Position numbers and translations under genes: made by a program
In this document: positions 33,109 through 40,856 of the stretch, one piece after another
How the letters are laid out: each line of letters starts with the position of its first letter
How positions within the stretch are numbered: the stretch's first letter is position 1
Notes under the pieces: model-generated
Database searches by the model: none
The model's input: the letters and a program-made list of their open reading frames with translations, nothing else
What the model was told of the DNA's origin: nothing
Assembly: GCA_030603685.1 (NCBI GenBank)
Contig: JAUVXG010000015.1
Location: 1 to 45,035 of the forward strand
Origin: Pleomorphomonas sp.
GTDB lineage: Bacteria > Pseudomonadota > Alphaproteobacteria > Rhizobiales > Pleomorphomonadaceae
DNA length: 45,035 nt
Reading direction: 5' to 3'

Positions 33109-33243
33109 GCGGGTTCCCCTTTGTTTCAAGGTCTGTTGTTGTCGTTGGTCGGGCCGGAGGCCCGGCGTCATCAAGGCCGTCGACCGGCCTGGATCCTGTT
33201 GTTTCCGGCCCCAGCGGGCCCGGACTGCATTCTTTCATGGGCC
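33109..33243 (-). repeat. Hairpin-rich spacer between permease and binding-protein genes
   Basis: The 135-bp gap holds three inverted repeats in a row: CGGGCC-gga-GGCCCG (33150-33164), AGGCCG-tcgac-CGGCCT (33174-33190) and GGCCC-cagc-GGGCC (33207-33220). No T tract follows any of them on the minus strand. Such structures commonly protect or separate the mRNA for an abundant binding protein. Confidence 0.6.
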
Positions 33244-34164
33244 TTATCTGGCCCGTATTCTGGGATCGATCAGCGGGGCGACGAGATCGGCGATCAGGTT
33301 GCCGGTGACGATGGCCAGCGAAGAAATCAGCGTGACGCCCATGATGATGGGAATGTCGACCTGCTGGATCGCCTGCCAGGCGAGCTGGCCGATGCCGGGC
33401 CAGCCGTAGACGGCCTCAACCACCACCACGCCGCCCATGAACTGGCCGATGTCGATGCCGATCATGGCGACGATCGGCAGCAGCGCGTTGGGCACGGCAT
33501 GGCGCAGGATCACCGTGCGCTCGGCGACGCCCTTGGCGCGGGCCGTGCGGATGTAGTCCTGATTGAGGACGTCGATCATCGCCGAGCGGACCATGCGGGC
33601 GTACCAGCCGGCGCCGAGAACGCCGAGGGTCAACGCCGGCAGCACGACGTGGCTGAAGCCGCCGAAACCGGCCATCGGGAACCATTGCAGCGTTGCCGCG
33701 AAGACGTAGAGCAGCAGCAGGGCGACGACGAACTGCGGCGCCGACACGCCGATGAAGGACACCGTCATCACCAGCCGGTCGACGGCGCCGCCCCGGTTGA
33801 GGGCGGCGATGGTGCCGAGCGTCAGGCCGATCGCCACCTCCACCAGAATGCCGGAGACCATCAGGATCAGCGTCGCCGGCAGGCGGGCGAGGATGAGCGT
33901 CATCACCTCGGTTTTCTGGGTGTAGGAGCGACCGAGATCGCCCTGCACGAGGTTGCCGAGATAGTGGACGAACTGGACGATCAGCGGCTGGTCGAGGCCG
34001 AGCTCGTGGCGGATGTTGGCCACCGTCTGGGCGGTGGCCGAGCGGCCGGCGAGTTGCACGGCGGGGTCGGCCGGCAAGGCGTAGAGCAGCACGAAGGTGA
34101 TGGCGGCGACGCCGAACAGGATCATCAGGGCGCCGCCGAACCGGCGCAGGATCAGCTCGATCAT
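33244..34164 (-). CDS. ABC transporter permease, DppB type
   Basis: A 306-residue inner-membrane permease of the BPD_transp_1 family. TM1 is near residues 10-30 (GGALMILFGVAAITFVLLYAL), the N-terminal region has the usual GLDQPLIVQFVHYLGNLVQGDLGRS-type block, and the cytoplasmic EAA loop is RMVRSAMIDVLNQDYIRTARAKG near 195-215. Six helices are expected. It pairs with the DppC-type permease encoded immediately upstream with one base between the genes. Confidence 0.93.
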   Translation of the reverse strand: MIELILRRFGGALMILFGVAAITFVLLYALPADPAVQLAGRSATAQTVANIRHELGLDQPLIVQFVHYLGNLVQGDLGRSYTQKTEVMTLILARLPATLILMVSGILVEVAIGLTLGTIAALNRGGAVDRLVMTVSFIGVSAPQFVVALLLLYVFAATLQWFPMAGFGGFSHVVLPALTLGVLGAGWYARMVRSAMIDVLNQDYIRTARAKGVAERTVILRHAVPNALLPIVAMIGIDIGQFMGGVVVVEAVYGWPGIGQLAWQAIQQVDIPIIMGVTLISSLAIVTGNLIADLVAPLIDPRIRAR

Positions 34165-34165
34165 C

Positions 34166-35017
34166 TCACATTCTCCCGCGCTGGGTGGGGTCGAGGATGT
34201 CGCGCAAGGCGTCGCCGACCAGATTGAACGACAGCGCCGTCAGCAGGATGGCGATGCCGGGGAAGATCACCAGCCAGGGGGCCGCCGTGAAGAAGCTCTG
34301 GCTTTCGAAGATGATGTTGCCCCAGGAGGGTTCCGGCGGCTGCACGCCGACGCCAAGGAAGGACAGCGTCGCCTCCAGCAGCACGGTGGTGGCGATGCCG
34401 AGCGTGCCCCAGACGATGGCGGTCGGCACGAGATGGGGCAGGATATGCTTGAAGACGATGCGGGCGTGGCCGGCGCCCAGCGACCGCTCGGCGAGGATGA
34501 AGTCGCGCTCCACGAGGCCGCGCGTCTCGGTGTAGACGATGCGCGCCACCTGCACCCAGTTGACCATGGCGATCACCATGGCGACGATCCAGAGGCTGGG
34601 GTGGAACAGCGCCGCCAGCACGATGGCGAGCAGCAGGGCGGGAAAGGCCATCATCAGGTCGGTGAAGCGCATCAGCGCATTGCCGGCCGGGCCGCGCAGG
34701 TAACCGGCCAGCATGCCGATGCCGAGGCCGATGGTCACGGCCGTGCCGTTGGCGACGACGCCGATGATCAGCGAGGTGCGGGCGCCGAACAGCAGACGGG
34801 TCAGCAGGTCGCGGCCGAGCGTGTCGGTGCCGAGAAGAAAGACCGCGTCGGGGCCGATGGGGGCGCCTTCGAGGGTCAGGCCGTCGAACAGTTGCTCGTC
34901 CGGGGCGTAAGGCGCGATCAGGGGCGCCGCCAGGGCGCCGATCACCACAAGGAGAACGACGATCAGGCCGAAAACCGCCGTGGGCCGGCGCAGGAACTCA
35001 CGAAAGATGCGCTGCAT
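34166..35017 (-). CDS. ABC transporter permease, DppC type
   Basis: A 283-residue permease. It opens with REFLRRPTAVFGLIVVLLVV, typical of DppC/OppC, has LLGTDTLGRDLLTRLLFGAR near residue 60-80 and the EAA loop RGLVERDFILAERSLGAGHARI near 165-187. The start ATG 35017 overlaps the amiR stop by one base (TGATG), so it is translationally coupled to the regulator, strong evidence that regulator and transporter belong together. Confidence 0.93.
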   Translation of the reverse strand: MQRIFREFLRRPTAVFGLIVVLLVVIGALAAPLIAPYAPDEQLFDGLTLEGAPIGPDAVFLLGTDTLGRDLLTRLLFGARTSLIIGVVANGTAVTIGLGIGMLAGYLRGPAGNALMRFTDLMMAFPALLLAIVLAALFHPSLWIVAMVIAMVNWVQVARIVYTETRGLVERDFILAERSLGAGHARIVFKHILPHLVPTAIVWGTLGIATTVLLEATLSFLGVGVQPPEPSWGNIIFESQSFFTAAPWLVIFPGIAILLTALSFNLVGDALRDILDPTQRGRM

Positions 35018-35601
35018 CAGCCGGCCTCCGACAGAGGAATGACGCCGGCCAGCATCTCGGCGGCGGTTTGTTCGATGGTGATGCGGCGCTTCATGGCCGC
35101 GCGCCGTAGCGCCGCATAGGCGGCCTCCTCGTCACATCCGGACGCCATTTCGATCGCCCTGACGGCGGCATGCACCAGCGGCCGCATGCGAAGCCTCTCT
35201 TCGAGCCGCTCCATGCGGGCAGCCGCTTCGGCGGCGCGGGCATGCGCGGTGACGGCCAGCACCAGCGCCGGATAGACCGCGGCGGGCGCTACCGGCTTGG
35301 GCAGGATGGAAAGCGCGCCTTCCGAAATGGCCCAGGCCACCCGGCCCGGCGCTTCCGACTGCAGCAGTGCGACCACGGGGATCGGCGCCAGCTCGCCCGA
35401 CCAGGGCAACAAGCCCGACCAGCCCTGATCGGCGTCCACCAGCACGATGTCCGCCGGCGTTGCCTCCAGGTCCAGCGGCGTCCATTGCACGTTCGCCTCG
35501 AGGCCGAGCAGGCCAAGCTGACGGACAAGGCGACCGGTCCCCTCGTCGGGGCGATGGAGAACGACGGCCCTGAGGCCGACAAGGTCGGGGATCACCGTCA
35601 T
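35017..35601 (-). CDS. amiR: AmiR-like ANTAR-domain antiterminator
   Basis: A 194-residue regulator. Residues about 8-118 form a receiver-like domain (LRAVVLHRPDEG, DIVLVDADQGW, SILPKPV) that lacks a normal phosphorylation set, as in AmiR. A coiled coil (ARMERLEERLRMR) leads to the ANTAR domain (about 135-190: AVRAIEMASGCDEEAAYAALRRAAMKR in part), which binds paired RNA stem-loops. In Pseudomonas, AmiR is held inactive by AmiC until an amide binds, then antiterminates amidase mRNA. ATG 35601 overlaps the amiC stop (ATGA). The likely RNA target is the leader at 36766-36880. Confidence 0.85.
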   Translation of the reverse strand: MTVIPDLVGLRAVVLHRPDEGTGRLVRQLGLLGLEANVQWTPLDLEATPADIVLVDADQGWSGLLPWSGELAPIPVVALLQSEAPGRVAWAISEGALSILPKPVAPAAVYPALVLAVTAHARAAEAAARMERLEERLRMRPLVHAAVRAIEMASGCDEEAAYAALRRAAMKRRITIEQTAAEMLAGVIPLSEAG

Positions 35602-36737
35602 GAGACCACCCTCAGGCTGGATCGGCCGCCTTCGCGCGGCGCCGTCATGTAGGGGTCGGCCGCCATGGCCGGGCGGCTGGCGATGATGTCGAAGTTGCCA
35701 TCGTCTCGGATGCGGCCGAGGTGGAACGGCAGGGCCGCGTGGTTGGTCCGTGGGTCGATGCGCATCGGGCCGTGCGGCGTCTCGAACAGGCGGGCGTGGA
35801 CCGCCGCGCGCACGGCGGAGGGCTCGTCGCTTCCGGCGCCGCGTACCGCGTCCATCAGCATGTGAGCGGCGACATAGGCGCCTTCGACGAAGGACGAAAG
35901 CCGGCGATCCGGGCCGAAGGCCGCGGCGGCGCGTGCCCGGAAGCGCTCGTTCTCCGGCGTCGGCAAGGAGCCGAAATAGCTGGCGGCCGACAGATGACCG
36001 GTGGAAAGGCCAAGGCCGATCTCGCCGATCTCGGCCTCGGTGAGATCGCAGCTCACGACGGGGCGCACCTCCGGCCGGAAGGCGGGATCGGCATCGCCGA
36101 GCGCCTTGTAGGCCCTGAGGAAGGCATGGCTCGAAGGGCCGATCATGTTGTTGAGGACGAAGTCGGGGCGGCGGGCCTGGATGTCGGCGATCAAGCGGTC
36201 GACATCGGTTTCCTCGATGGGCAGACAGCGCTCGCCGACCACCTCGCCGCCGGCCTCTCTGAGCAGGTCGCGGGCGATGCGGTTCATCTCCCAGCCCCAG
36301 ACATAGTTGGCGCCGATGAGATAGACCCGCCGCCCCTGCCTTGGCAGCAGGTGCTCGAACAGCGGCATCAGGTGCTGGTTGGGGCAGGCGCCGGTATAGA
36401 TGACGTTCTCGTTGGCCTCGAAGCCCTCGTAGGGGCAGATGTACCAGAGCAGGCCGTCGTGCTTTTCGATGAGCGGGATGACTTCCTTGCGGGCGAGCGA
36501 GGTGATGGTTCCGACAATCAGGCGGCATCCGTCGCGCAGCATGGCGCGCGCCTGCTCCAGATAGGCGCGCGGCTCGCCCTCGGGATCGGCGTAGACCGGC
36601 TCGAAGGAAATCCCGCCGCTGCGATCGCCCGCCGCCTCGTCAAAGGCAAGCGCCGCCCCGTCGCGGCAGTCGCGCCCTATGGAGCTGTAGGGCCCCGTGC
36701 AGGAGAACAAGATCCCGACCTTGATCGTGCCGACCAT
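35598..36737 (-). CDS. amiC: AmiC-like amide sensor (periplasmic-binding-protein fold, cytoplasmic)
   Basis: A 379-residue protein of the AmiC / urea-short-chain-amide binding family. It begins directly with TIKVGILFSCTGPYSSIGRD, without a signal peptide, as AmiC does and as exported binding proteins do not. Other family blocks: DPEGEPRAYLEQARAML, RLIVGTITSLARKEVIPLIEK, PNQHLMPLFEHLL and YVWGWEMNRIARDLL. ATG 36737 has GAGG six bases upstream; the frame is open to 36782 but that part covers the terminator stem. AmiC senses amides and releases AmiR. The coupled amiR gene follows with a 4-bp overlap. Ligand identity cannot be read from sequence. Confidence 0.88.
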   Translation of the reverse strand: MVGTIKVGILFSCTGPYSSIGRDCRDGAALAFDEAAGDRSGGISFEPVYADPEGEPRAYLEQARAMLRDGCRLIVGTITSLARKEVIPLIEKHDGLLWYICPYEGFEANENVIYTGACPNQHLMPLFEHLLPRQGRRVYLIGANYVWGWEMNRIARDLLREAGGEVVGERCLPIEETDVDRLIADIQARRPDFVLNNMIGPSSHAFLRAYKALGDADPAFRPEVRPVVSCDLTEAEIGEIGLGLSTGHLSAASYFGSLPTPENERFRARAAAAFGPDRRLSSFVEGAYVAAHMLMDAVRGAGSDEPSAVRAAVHARLFETPHGPMRIDPRTNHAALPFHLGRIRDDGNFDIIASRPAMAADPYMTAPREGGRSSLRVVS

Positions 36738-36765
36738 TGCAAACCTCAACGCAACGACCAATGCG

Positions 36766-36822
36766 AAAAAGCCCCACGACACGCTCCGGCTCGCTCGAAC
36801 GAACGCCGAAAGGTCATGGGGC
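36766..36822 (-). terminator. amiC: Leader intrinsic terminator before amiC
   Basis: On the minus strand GCCCCATGAC (36822-36813) pairs over all 10 positions (one U-G) with GTCGTGGGGC (36780-36771), followed at once by TTTTT (36770-36766). The 32-nt loop itself folds (CGGC with GCCG, GTTC with GAGC). It lies about 30 bp before the amiC ATG, between promoter and gene, so it must be bypassed for expression. Confidence 0.85.
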
Positions 36823-36880
36823 CATGCTGCCCGTTGCTCTGGAAGAGCTCATGTCATGGGCGCGATGATCTGCAGCCCAT
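36819..36880 (-). promoter_or_regulatory. amiC: Candidate ANTAR-target tandem hairpins in amiC leader
   Basis: Hairpin 1 (36880-36856) has arms ATGGGC and GCCCAT. Hairpin 2 (36832-36819) is GGGC-AGCATG-GCCC with a six-base loop starting with A. Both hairpins are followed by AUGAC-type sequence, so they look like a repeated module. Hairpin 2 uses GCCC, the 5' arm of the terminator stem, so the two structures exclude each other, as in known ANTAR sites. The known loop consensus has G at position 4; here it is A. Confidence 0.55.
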
Positions 36881-36893
36881 CAATTAGGCATGA

Positions 36894-36923
36894 ATGCTAA
36901 CTGAGCTTCTTTGCCGCTGTCAA
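36894..36923 (-). promoter_or_regulatory. amiC: Candidate promoter of the amiC operon
   Basis: On the minus strand TTGACA (36923-36918), an 18-bp spacer and TAGCAT (36899-36894) make a good sigma70-type promoter. Transcription would begin near 36887, leaving a leader of about 150 nt before amiC. Confidence 0.65.
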
Positions 36924-37002
36924 GGATGGAAAGAGCGGCAGCGATACCCTGCTGTTGGTGCCCTGCCTGTTTCGGGGGCATGATGGCGAGGTGCTCGGGA
37001 AT

Positions 37003-37899
37003 TCAGCCGCCTTCGTTCATCTCCTCCACCTGTGCATAGAGCCACTCGACGAAACGCGTCACTTCCGGCTTGGGGCGCAGGCGATCTCGGCGGACGACAT
37101 AGAGGTCGTCGACGCCGGTGACGACGGTGAACGGCGCCACGAGCCGGCCGAGGCTGACGTCGTTGCCGATCAGCGACAGGTCGCCGATGGCGAAGCCGCG
37201 ACCGGTCTCGGCGGCGCGCAAGGCCGTGTCCATGGTGTCGAAGATCTCGCCATGCTCGACGTCGAGGCCACTGTTGTCGAAGGCCTTGTTCACCCAGCGC
37301 TTCCAGTCGGCAAAGCCGGCGCCGTGCAGGATCTGGCCGCGCCGGATCTGCTCGATCGGATCGAGATGGGCGACGGTCTGGTAATAGGCGGGCGAGCAGA
37401 CCGGCGTCAGCCGTTCCATCAGGAAGGGCATCATCTCCTCAGGTGGCCACTGGCGCGATCTGTAGAGGATGCCGACGTCGTTCTCGACGTCGCTGGGGTC
37501 CATGTTCTCCCACAACACCGATACGCGGACGGTGAGGTCGGGGTTGGCCGTCTCGAAGCTCCTGAGGCGCGGCAGCAGCCAGCGGGCGCCGAAGGTGGGC
37601 GGCGTGCGGACGCGGACGACGCCGGGGCGGGCGCGGATCTGTTCGACGCCGCGCCGGATCGCCTCGAAGGCGGTGCCGAGCGACAGCGCCAGCTGTTCGC
37701 CCTCAGGCGACAGGCGGACGCCGCGATGGACGCGGCGGAACAGCTCGACGCGCAGATCGTCCTCCAGGGCGCGAATCTGCCGGCTGACGGCGCTCTCGGT
37801 GACGTTGAGCTCCTCGGCGGCGCGGTTGAGGGCGCCGAGGCGGGCGACGCTTTCGAAAGCCTTGAGGGCGTTGAGGCTGGGCAGGCGGCTGACGGCCAC
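37003..37899 (-). CDS. LysR-family regulator, GcvA subgroup
   Basis: A 298-residue LysR protein with the GcvA-type N-terminus LPSLNALKAFESVARLGALNRAAEELNVT in outline (residues about 6-34), recognition helix ESAVSRQIRALED and VELFRRVHRGVRLSPEG. The effector domain follows. GTG 37899 was preferred over GTG 37908 because GGGGAG is eight bases from it and almost touching the other. It lies upstream of the amiC operon on the same strand, 266 bp from amiC, with its own-operon promoter between, so it need not regulate it. Its target is unknown. Confidence 0.9.
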   Translation of the reverse strand: MAVSRLPSLNALKAFESVARLGALNRAAEELNVTESAVSRQIRALEDDLRVELFRRVHRGVRLSPEGEQLALSLGTAFEAIRRGVEQIRARPGVVRVRTPPTFGARWLLPRLRSFETANPDLTVRVSVLWENMDPSDVENDVGILYRSRQWPPEEMMPFLMERLTPVCSPAYYQTVAHLDPIEQIRRGQILHGAGFADWKRWVNKAFDNSGLDVEHGEIFDTMDTALRAAETGRGFAIGDLSLIGNDVSLGRLVAPFTVVTGVDDLYVVRRDRLRPKPEVTRFVEWLYAQVEEMNEGG

Positions 37900-37908
37900 G
37901 TTCGGCAC

Positions 37909-38238
37909 TCCCCGTTTGACGGCTCCGGTTGATTTTCACGCACGTTTCAGCGGCGCGGAGACTCGCGACGTCCGCCTATCGACCAAGGTATCAGCGGCAT
38001 GCCGCCATCCTGCAAATCCCTTAGATCATGGCCGAAAAAGGCTTGATTTGTCAGAAATATGGCAGGGCGTCACGCAGTTTCACCTAGACGGCGACCTCGC
38101 GCGCCCGCCGGTTGGGCGCGTTTGGCAAGAAATTGTTTACGGTTGAGTTTTTGGAACGTCAAGCGGGCGAAAAAGGCGTTTGAAGCGGCGGGGGCGCATC
38201 GTCATATAGAGGCCAGACGCAGCTCACGGAGTTTAGTC
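37909..38238. other. Divergent promoter region, LysR / DUF1127
   Basis: About 330 bp without a convincing gene. It must hold promoters for both flanking genes. AT-richer patches occur at 38030-38060 and 38125-38155, but no hexamer pair is clear enough to call. Confidence 0.4.
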
Positions 38239-38475
38239 ATGATTTTCTCGATGTCCCTCCGCCAGTGGGCCGGCAACACCTTCAATCCGGGGCAGATCTA
38301 CCGGCAGTGGCGCAAGCGCAGCCTGCTCAGGCACGACCTGCAGCGGTTGGTCGAGGATCCGTATCTGCTCGACGACGTCGGCTTCTGCCGCGAGACCGCC
38401 GAGCGCGAGCTCGATCGCGCCGTCTGGGAGCCGGTGGCCAACCTGCGCCAACCGCCGCACAAGCGCGCCGCCTGA
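38239..38475 (+). CDS. DUF1127-like small protein
   Basis: A 78-residue basic protein. The stretch IYRQWRKRSLLRHDLQRLVEDPYLLDDVGF (positions about 20-49) fits the DUF1127 pattern of a Trp/Arg-rich helix followed by a D-IGL-like turn, then a helix and a Trp near the end. Small Arg-rich DUF1127 proteins in alphaproteobacteria affect RNA turnover, phosphate and stress physiology. ATG 38239 has CGGAG upstream; the open frame reaches back to 38059 without protein-like sequence. A strong terminator follows, so it is monocistronic. Confidence 0.8.
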   Translation: MIFSMSLRQWAGNTFNPGQIYRQWRKRSLLRHDLQRLVEDPYLLDDVGFCRETAERELDRAVWEPVANLRQPPHKRAA

Positions 38476-38503
38476 CGGATCCAAGATCAAAAGCGAATCG
38501 ATA

Positions 38504-38537
38504 CGCCCCGGTGCCATCCGCGCCGGGGCGCTTTGTT
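38504..38537 (+). terminator. Intrinsic terminator after DUF1127 gene
   Basis: CGCCCCGG (38504-38511) pairs with CCGGGGCG (38523-38530), followed by CTTTGTTT. Confidence 0.85.
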
Positions 38538-38682
38538 TGGTGGGCGGTTTCACCAGAGGCCAAGCGCTGACGTCAAGGAGTCCTGCGGGAGAGATTTCTC
38601 CATGGCGCCATCCGTCTGAGGAATGCCCTGAGGCGGGCCCTGTTCTACCATGCGGCAGCGATCTGGCGTCGTCTTGAAAACC

Positions 38683-40155
38683 TCACGCCGGCAGGCGGAT
38701 GGTGGCCTTGAGGCCGCCGTGCGGGCTTTGGCCGAGTTCGATGTCGCCGCCGTGGCTGCGGGCGACGTCGCGGGCGATGGCAAGGCCCAAGCCGGTACCG
38801 GGGACATCCTGGTTGCGCGCGGCGTCGAGCCGATAGAAGGGGCGGAACACCGCTTCCATTTCGTTCTCGGGAATGCCGGGGCCGTCGTCCTCGATGGATA
38901 TCGACAGCCAGCCCTCGCGCCGCTCGCCGGTCACCCACACCGCCGCGCGACCGTAGCGGACGGCGTTGCCGACGAGGTTGGCGATCAGCCTGCGGAAGGC
39001 GGTGGGGCGCAGTGTCAAGTGGCCGTCGCCGGTGAAGGCGAAGTGGGCCTCCCGTCCCACCGGCTCGGCCATCTGGCGCAGGCAGTCGGCAAGCGTCGCC
39101 TCGACGTCGAGCGGTTGCGGCGCCTCGTCGGCGTCGCCCCTGGCGAAGTCGACGTAGGCTTCCAGCATTGCCTCCATCTCGGCGACGTCGGCGCGGAGGT
39201 CGGCGGTCTCCTCGCCTTCGGGCAGCAGCGCGAGGCCGAGGCGGAAGCGGGTGAGGATGGTCTTGAGGTCGTGGCCGACGCCGGCCAGCATGGTGGTGCG
39301 CTGTTCGATCTGGCGCTCGATGCGCCGGCGCATGCCGATGAAGGCGTGGGCGGCCTGCCGCACCTCGCGGGCGCCGGTCGGCGCGAAGCCCTCCACGGGG
39401 CGCCCTCGGCCGAAGGCTTCGGCGGCGGCGGCCAACCGTTCGATCGGCTTGATCTGGTTGCGCAGGAAGATCAGCGACACCAGCACCAGGAACAGGGCGG
39501 TGCTGACCATCCACACCAGGAAGAAGTGCCAGTTGGCGGCATAGGCGAGGCTGCGCGGAAACTCGACGCGCAGCACGCCGGCATGGACGATCATCCGCAC
39601 CTCGATGCGGTTGCCGTCGGGCAGGTCGTGGATCGAGAACGGCATGGACAGCGGACGCTTCTGGAGGGCGCCGGCCAGCATGGTGTGGACGATGTCGGCC
39701 GAGGCCCGGCGGGTCCGGCCGATCTCGCTGGGCGGAAGCACCTCTGCGGTCAGCCCCATGGCCCGGCCGGTGGTGGCGACGGTGTCGATCCTGACCTCAT
39801 CGGGGATGGCGGTGTTGTCGGCGATGTTGGCGAGGCCGAGGATGGAGGCGGCGACGGCGTCCGACAGACGCTGGGTGACCAGCATCCAGTGGCGATCCAT
39901 GAACACGCCGGTCAGCACGCCGAGCAGGATCAGCATCGGCACGACGACGATCAGGAGCGACCGGCCGAGAAGGCCCTTGGGCAGCGTCCGGTTGATGGCG
40001 TGGCCGGTGCCGATCCAGGCCCGCCGCAGCACCGTGGGGCTGTTGCGGGCGATGAAGTTGCGGATGTGGCGGATGGCGTCGTCCAGCCGGTCGAGGCCGG
40101 CGGCGATGCGGCCACGGGGGGCGGCTGGCTCTGGCGTTTCCGACATCTCGCTCAC
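38683..40155 (-). CDS. EnvZ-like sensor histidine kinase
   Basis: A 490-residue membrane kinase. TM1 is near 65-87 (SLLIVVVPMLILLGVLTGVF), a periplasmic segment of about 120 residues, TM2 near 210-232 (FFLVWMVSTALFLVLVSLIFL), HAMP to about 290, then the H-box GVGHDLKTILTRFRLGLALL near 294, with Ile where EnvZ has Pro after the Thr. The ATPase domain has the N box (ANLVGNAVRYG), G1 (EDDGPGIP), F box and G2 (GTGLGLAIARD). GTG 40155 overlaps the response-regulator stop (GTGA); ATG 40146 is the alternative. It should phosphorylate the OmpR-type regulator encoded just upstream. Confidence 0.93.
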   Translation of the reverse strand: MSEMSETPEPAAPRGRIAAGLDRLDDAIRHIRNFIARNSPTVLRRAWIGTGHAINRTLPKGLLGRSLLIVVVPMLILLGVLTGVFMDRHWMLVTQRLSDAVAASILGLANIADNTAIPDEVRIDTVATTGRAMGLTAEVLPPSEIGRTRRASADIVHTMLAGALQKRPLSMPFSIHDLPDGNRIEVRMIVHAGVLRVEFPRSLAYAANWHFFLVWMVSTALFLVLVSLIFLRNQIKPIERLAAAAEAFGRGRPVEGFAPTGAREVRQAAHAFIGMRRRIERQIEQRTTMLAGVGHDLKTILTRFRLGLALLPEGEETADLRADVAEMEAMLEAYVDFARGDADEAPQPLDVEATLADCLRQMAEPVGREAHFAFTGDGHLTLRPTAFRRLIANLVGNAVRYGRAAVWVTGERREGWLSISIEDDGPGIPENEMEAVFRPFYRLDAARNQDVPGTGLGLAIARDVARSHGGDIELGQSPHGGLKATIRLPA

Positions 40156-40853
40156 TCGAAGCGCAGGCGGTAGCCGACGCCGCGCACCGTCTGGAGGAAC
40201 ATGGGGTTGCCGGGGTCGGTCTCGATCTTGCGGCGCAGGCGGTTGATCTGCACGTCTATGGTCCGTTCGCCCACTTCGCCCACTTCGCCGGCGAGCGCCT
40301 CGCGCGACAGCGTGCCGTCCGGGCTGGCGGCGAACTGGCCGAGCAGCTGGCGTTCGCGGTCGGTGAGGCGCACCGGCATCTCGCCGTCGCAGAGTTCCTC
40401 GCGCTTGGCGTTGAAGACGAAGCGCCCGAAGCGGATCTCCTCGCGCGTCAGCGGCGCCTCGGGCAGCGGCCGGCGCTTCAGGATGTTGTTGAGGCGCAAG
40501 AGAAGTTCGCGCGGCTCGAAGGGCTTGGTGAGATAGTCGTCGGCGCCGGCTTCGAGGCCGCGAATGCGGTCGGCGCCGTCCGATCTCGCGGTGAGCAGCA
40601 GGATCGGCACGTCCTGCTCCGATCTCAGCGACTGGGTGAGGCTGAGGCCGTCCTCGCCCGGCATCATCACGTCGACCACCAGGATGTCGAACTCGATGGC
40701 CGAGATCTTTCGCCGGGCCTCGGCGGCGTCGGCGGCGGCGGTGACGCGATAGCCGTGGCCGCCGAGATACTTGGCGAGCAACTGGCGGATGCGGCTGTCG
40801 TCATCGACGACGAGAACATGGCTGGCGCTGTCGGCAGGGGCGATGGAGACCAT
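40152..40853 (-). CDS. petR: OmpR-family response regulator (PetR-like)
   Basis: A 233-residue regulator. Receiver (about 12-125): HVLVVDDDSRIRQLL, phospho-acceptor Asp in ILVVDVMMPGEDG, Thr in LLLTARSDG and Lys in YLTKPFEPREL. The winged-helix DNA-binding domain (about 140-230) has VRLTDRERQLLGQFA and the closing GVGYRLRFE. It sits between a MarR-type gene and a histidine-kinase gene in the order known for petP-petR of Rhodobacter capsulatus, where PetR is needed for cytochrome bc1 genes. Orthology is suggested by gene order and type, not proven. ATG 40853 is three bases after the upstream stop. Confidence 0.9.
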   Translation of the reverse strand: MVSIAPADSASHVLVVDDDSRIRQLLAKYLGGHGYRVTAAADAAEARRKISAIEFDILVVDVMMPGEDGLSLTQSLRSEQDVPILLLTARSDGADRIRGLEAGADDYLTKPFEPRELLLRLNNILKRRPLPEAPLTREEIRFGRFVFNAKREELCDGEMPVRLTDRERQLLGQFAASPDGTLSREALAGEVGEVGERTIDVQINRLRRKIETDPGNPMFLQTVRGVGYRLRFE

Positions 40854-40856
40854 GGT

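Noticed and set aside
31408-34227. 939-codon open frame on the plus strand
   Set aside because: It lies opposite the binding-protein and permease genes, is rich in His, Arg, Gly and Asp, has no family resemblance, and follows from GC-biased third positions of the real genes.
38153-38180. EcfG (general stress sigma) promoter for the DUF1127 gene: GGAAC...CGTT
   Set aside because: The spacer is 19 bp, longer than the usual 16-17, and the -10 side is not otherwise convincing.
38650-40173. 507-codon open frame on the plus strand
   Set aside because: It is antisense to the sensor kinase, whose H, N, G1 and G2 boxes are unambiguous.
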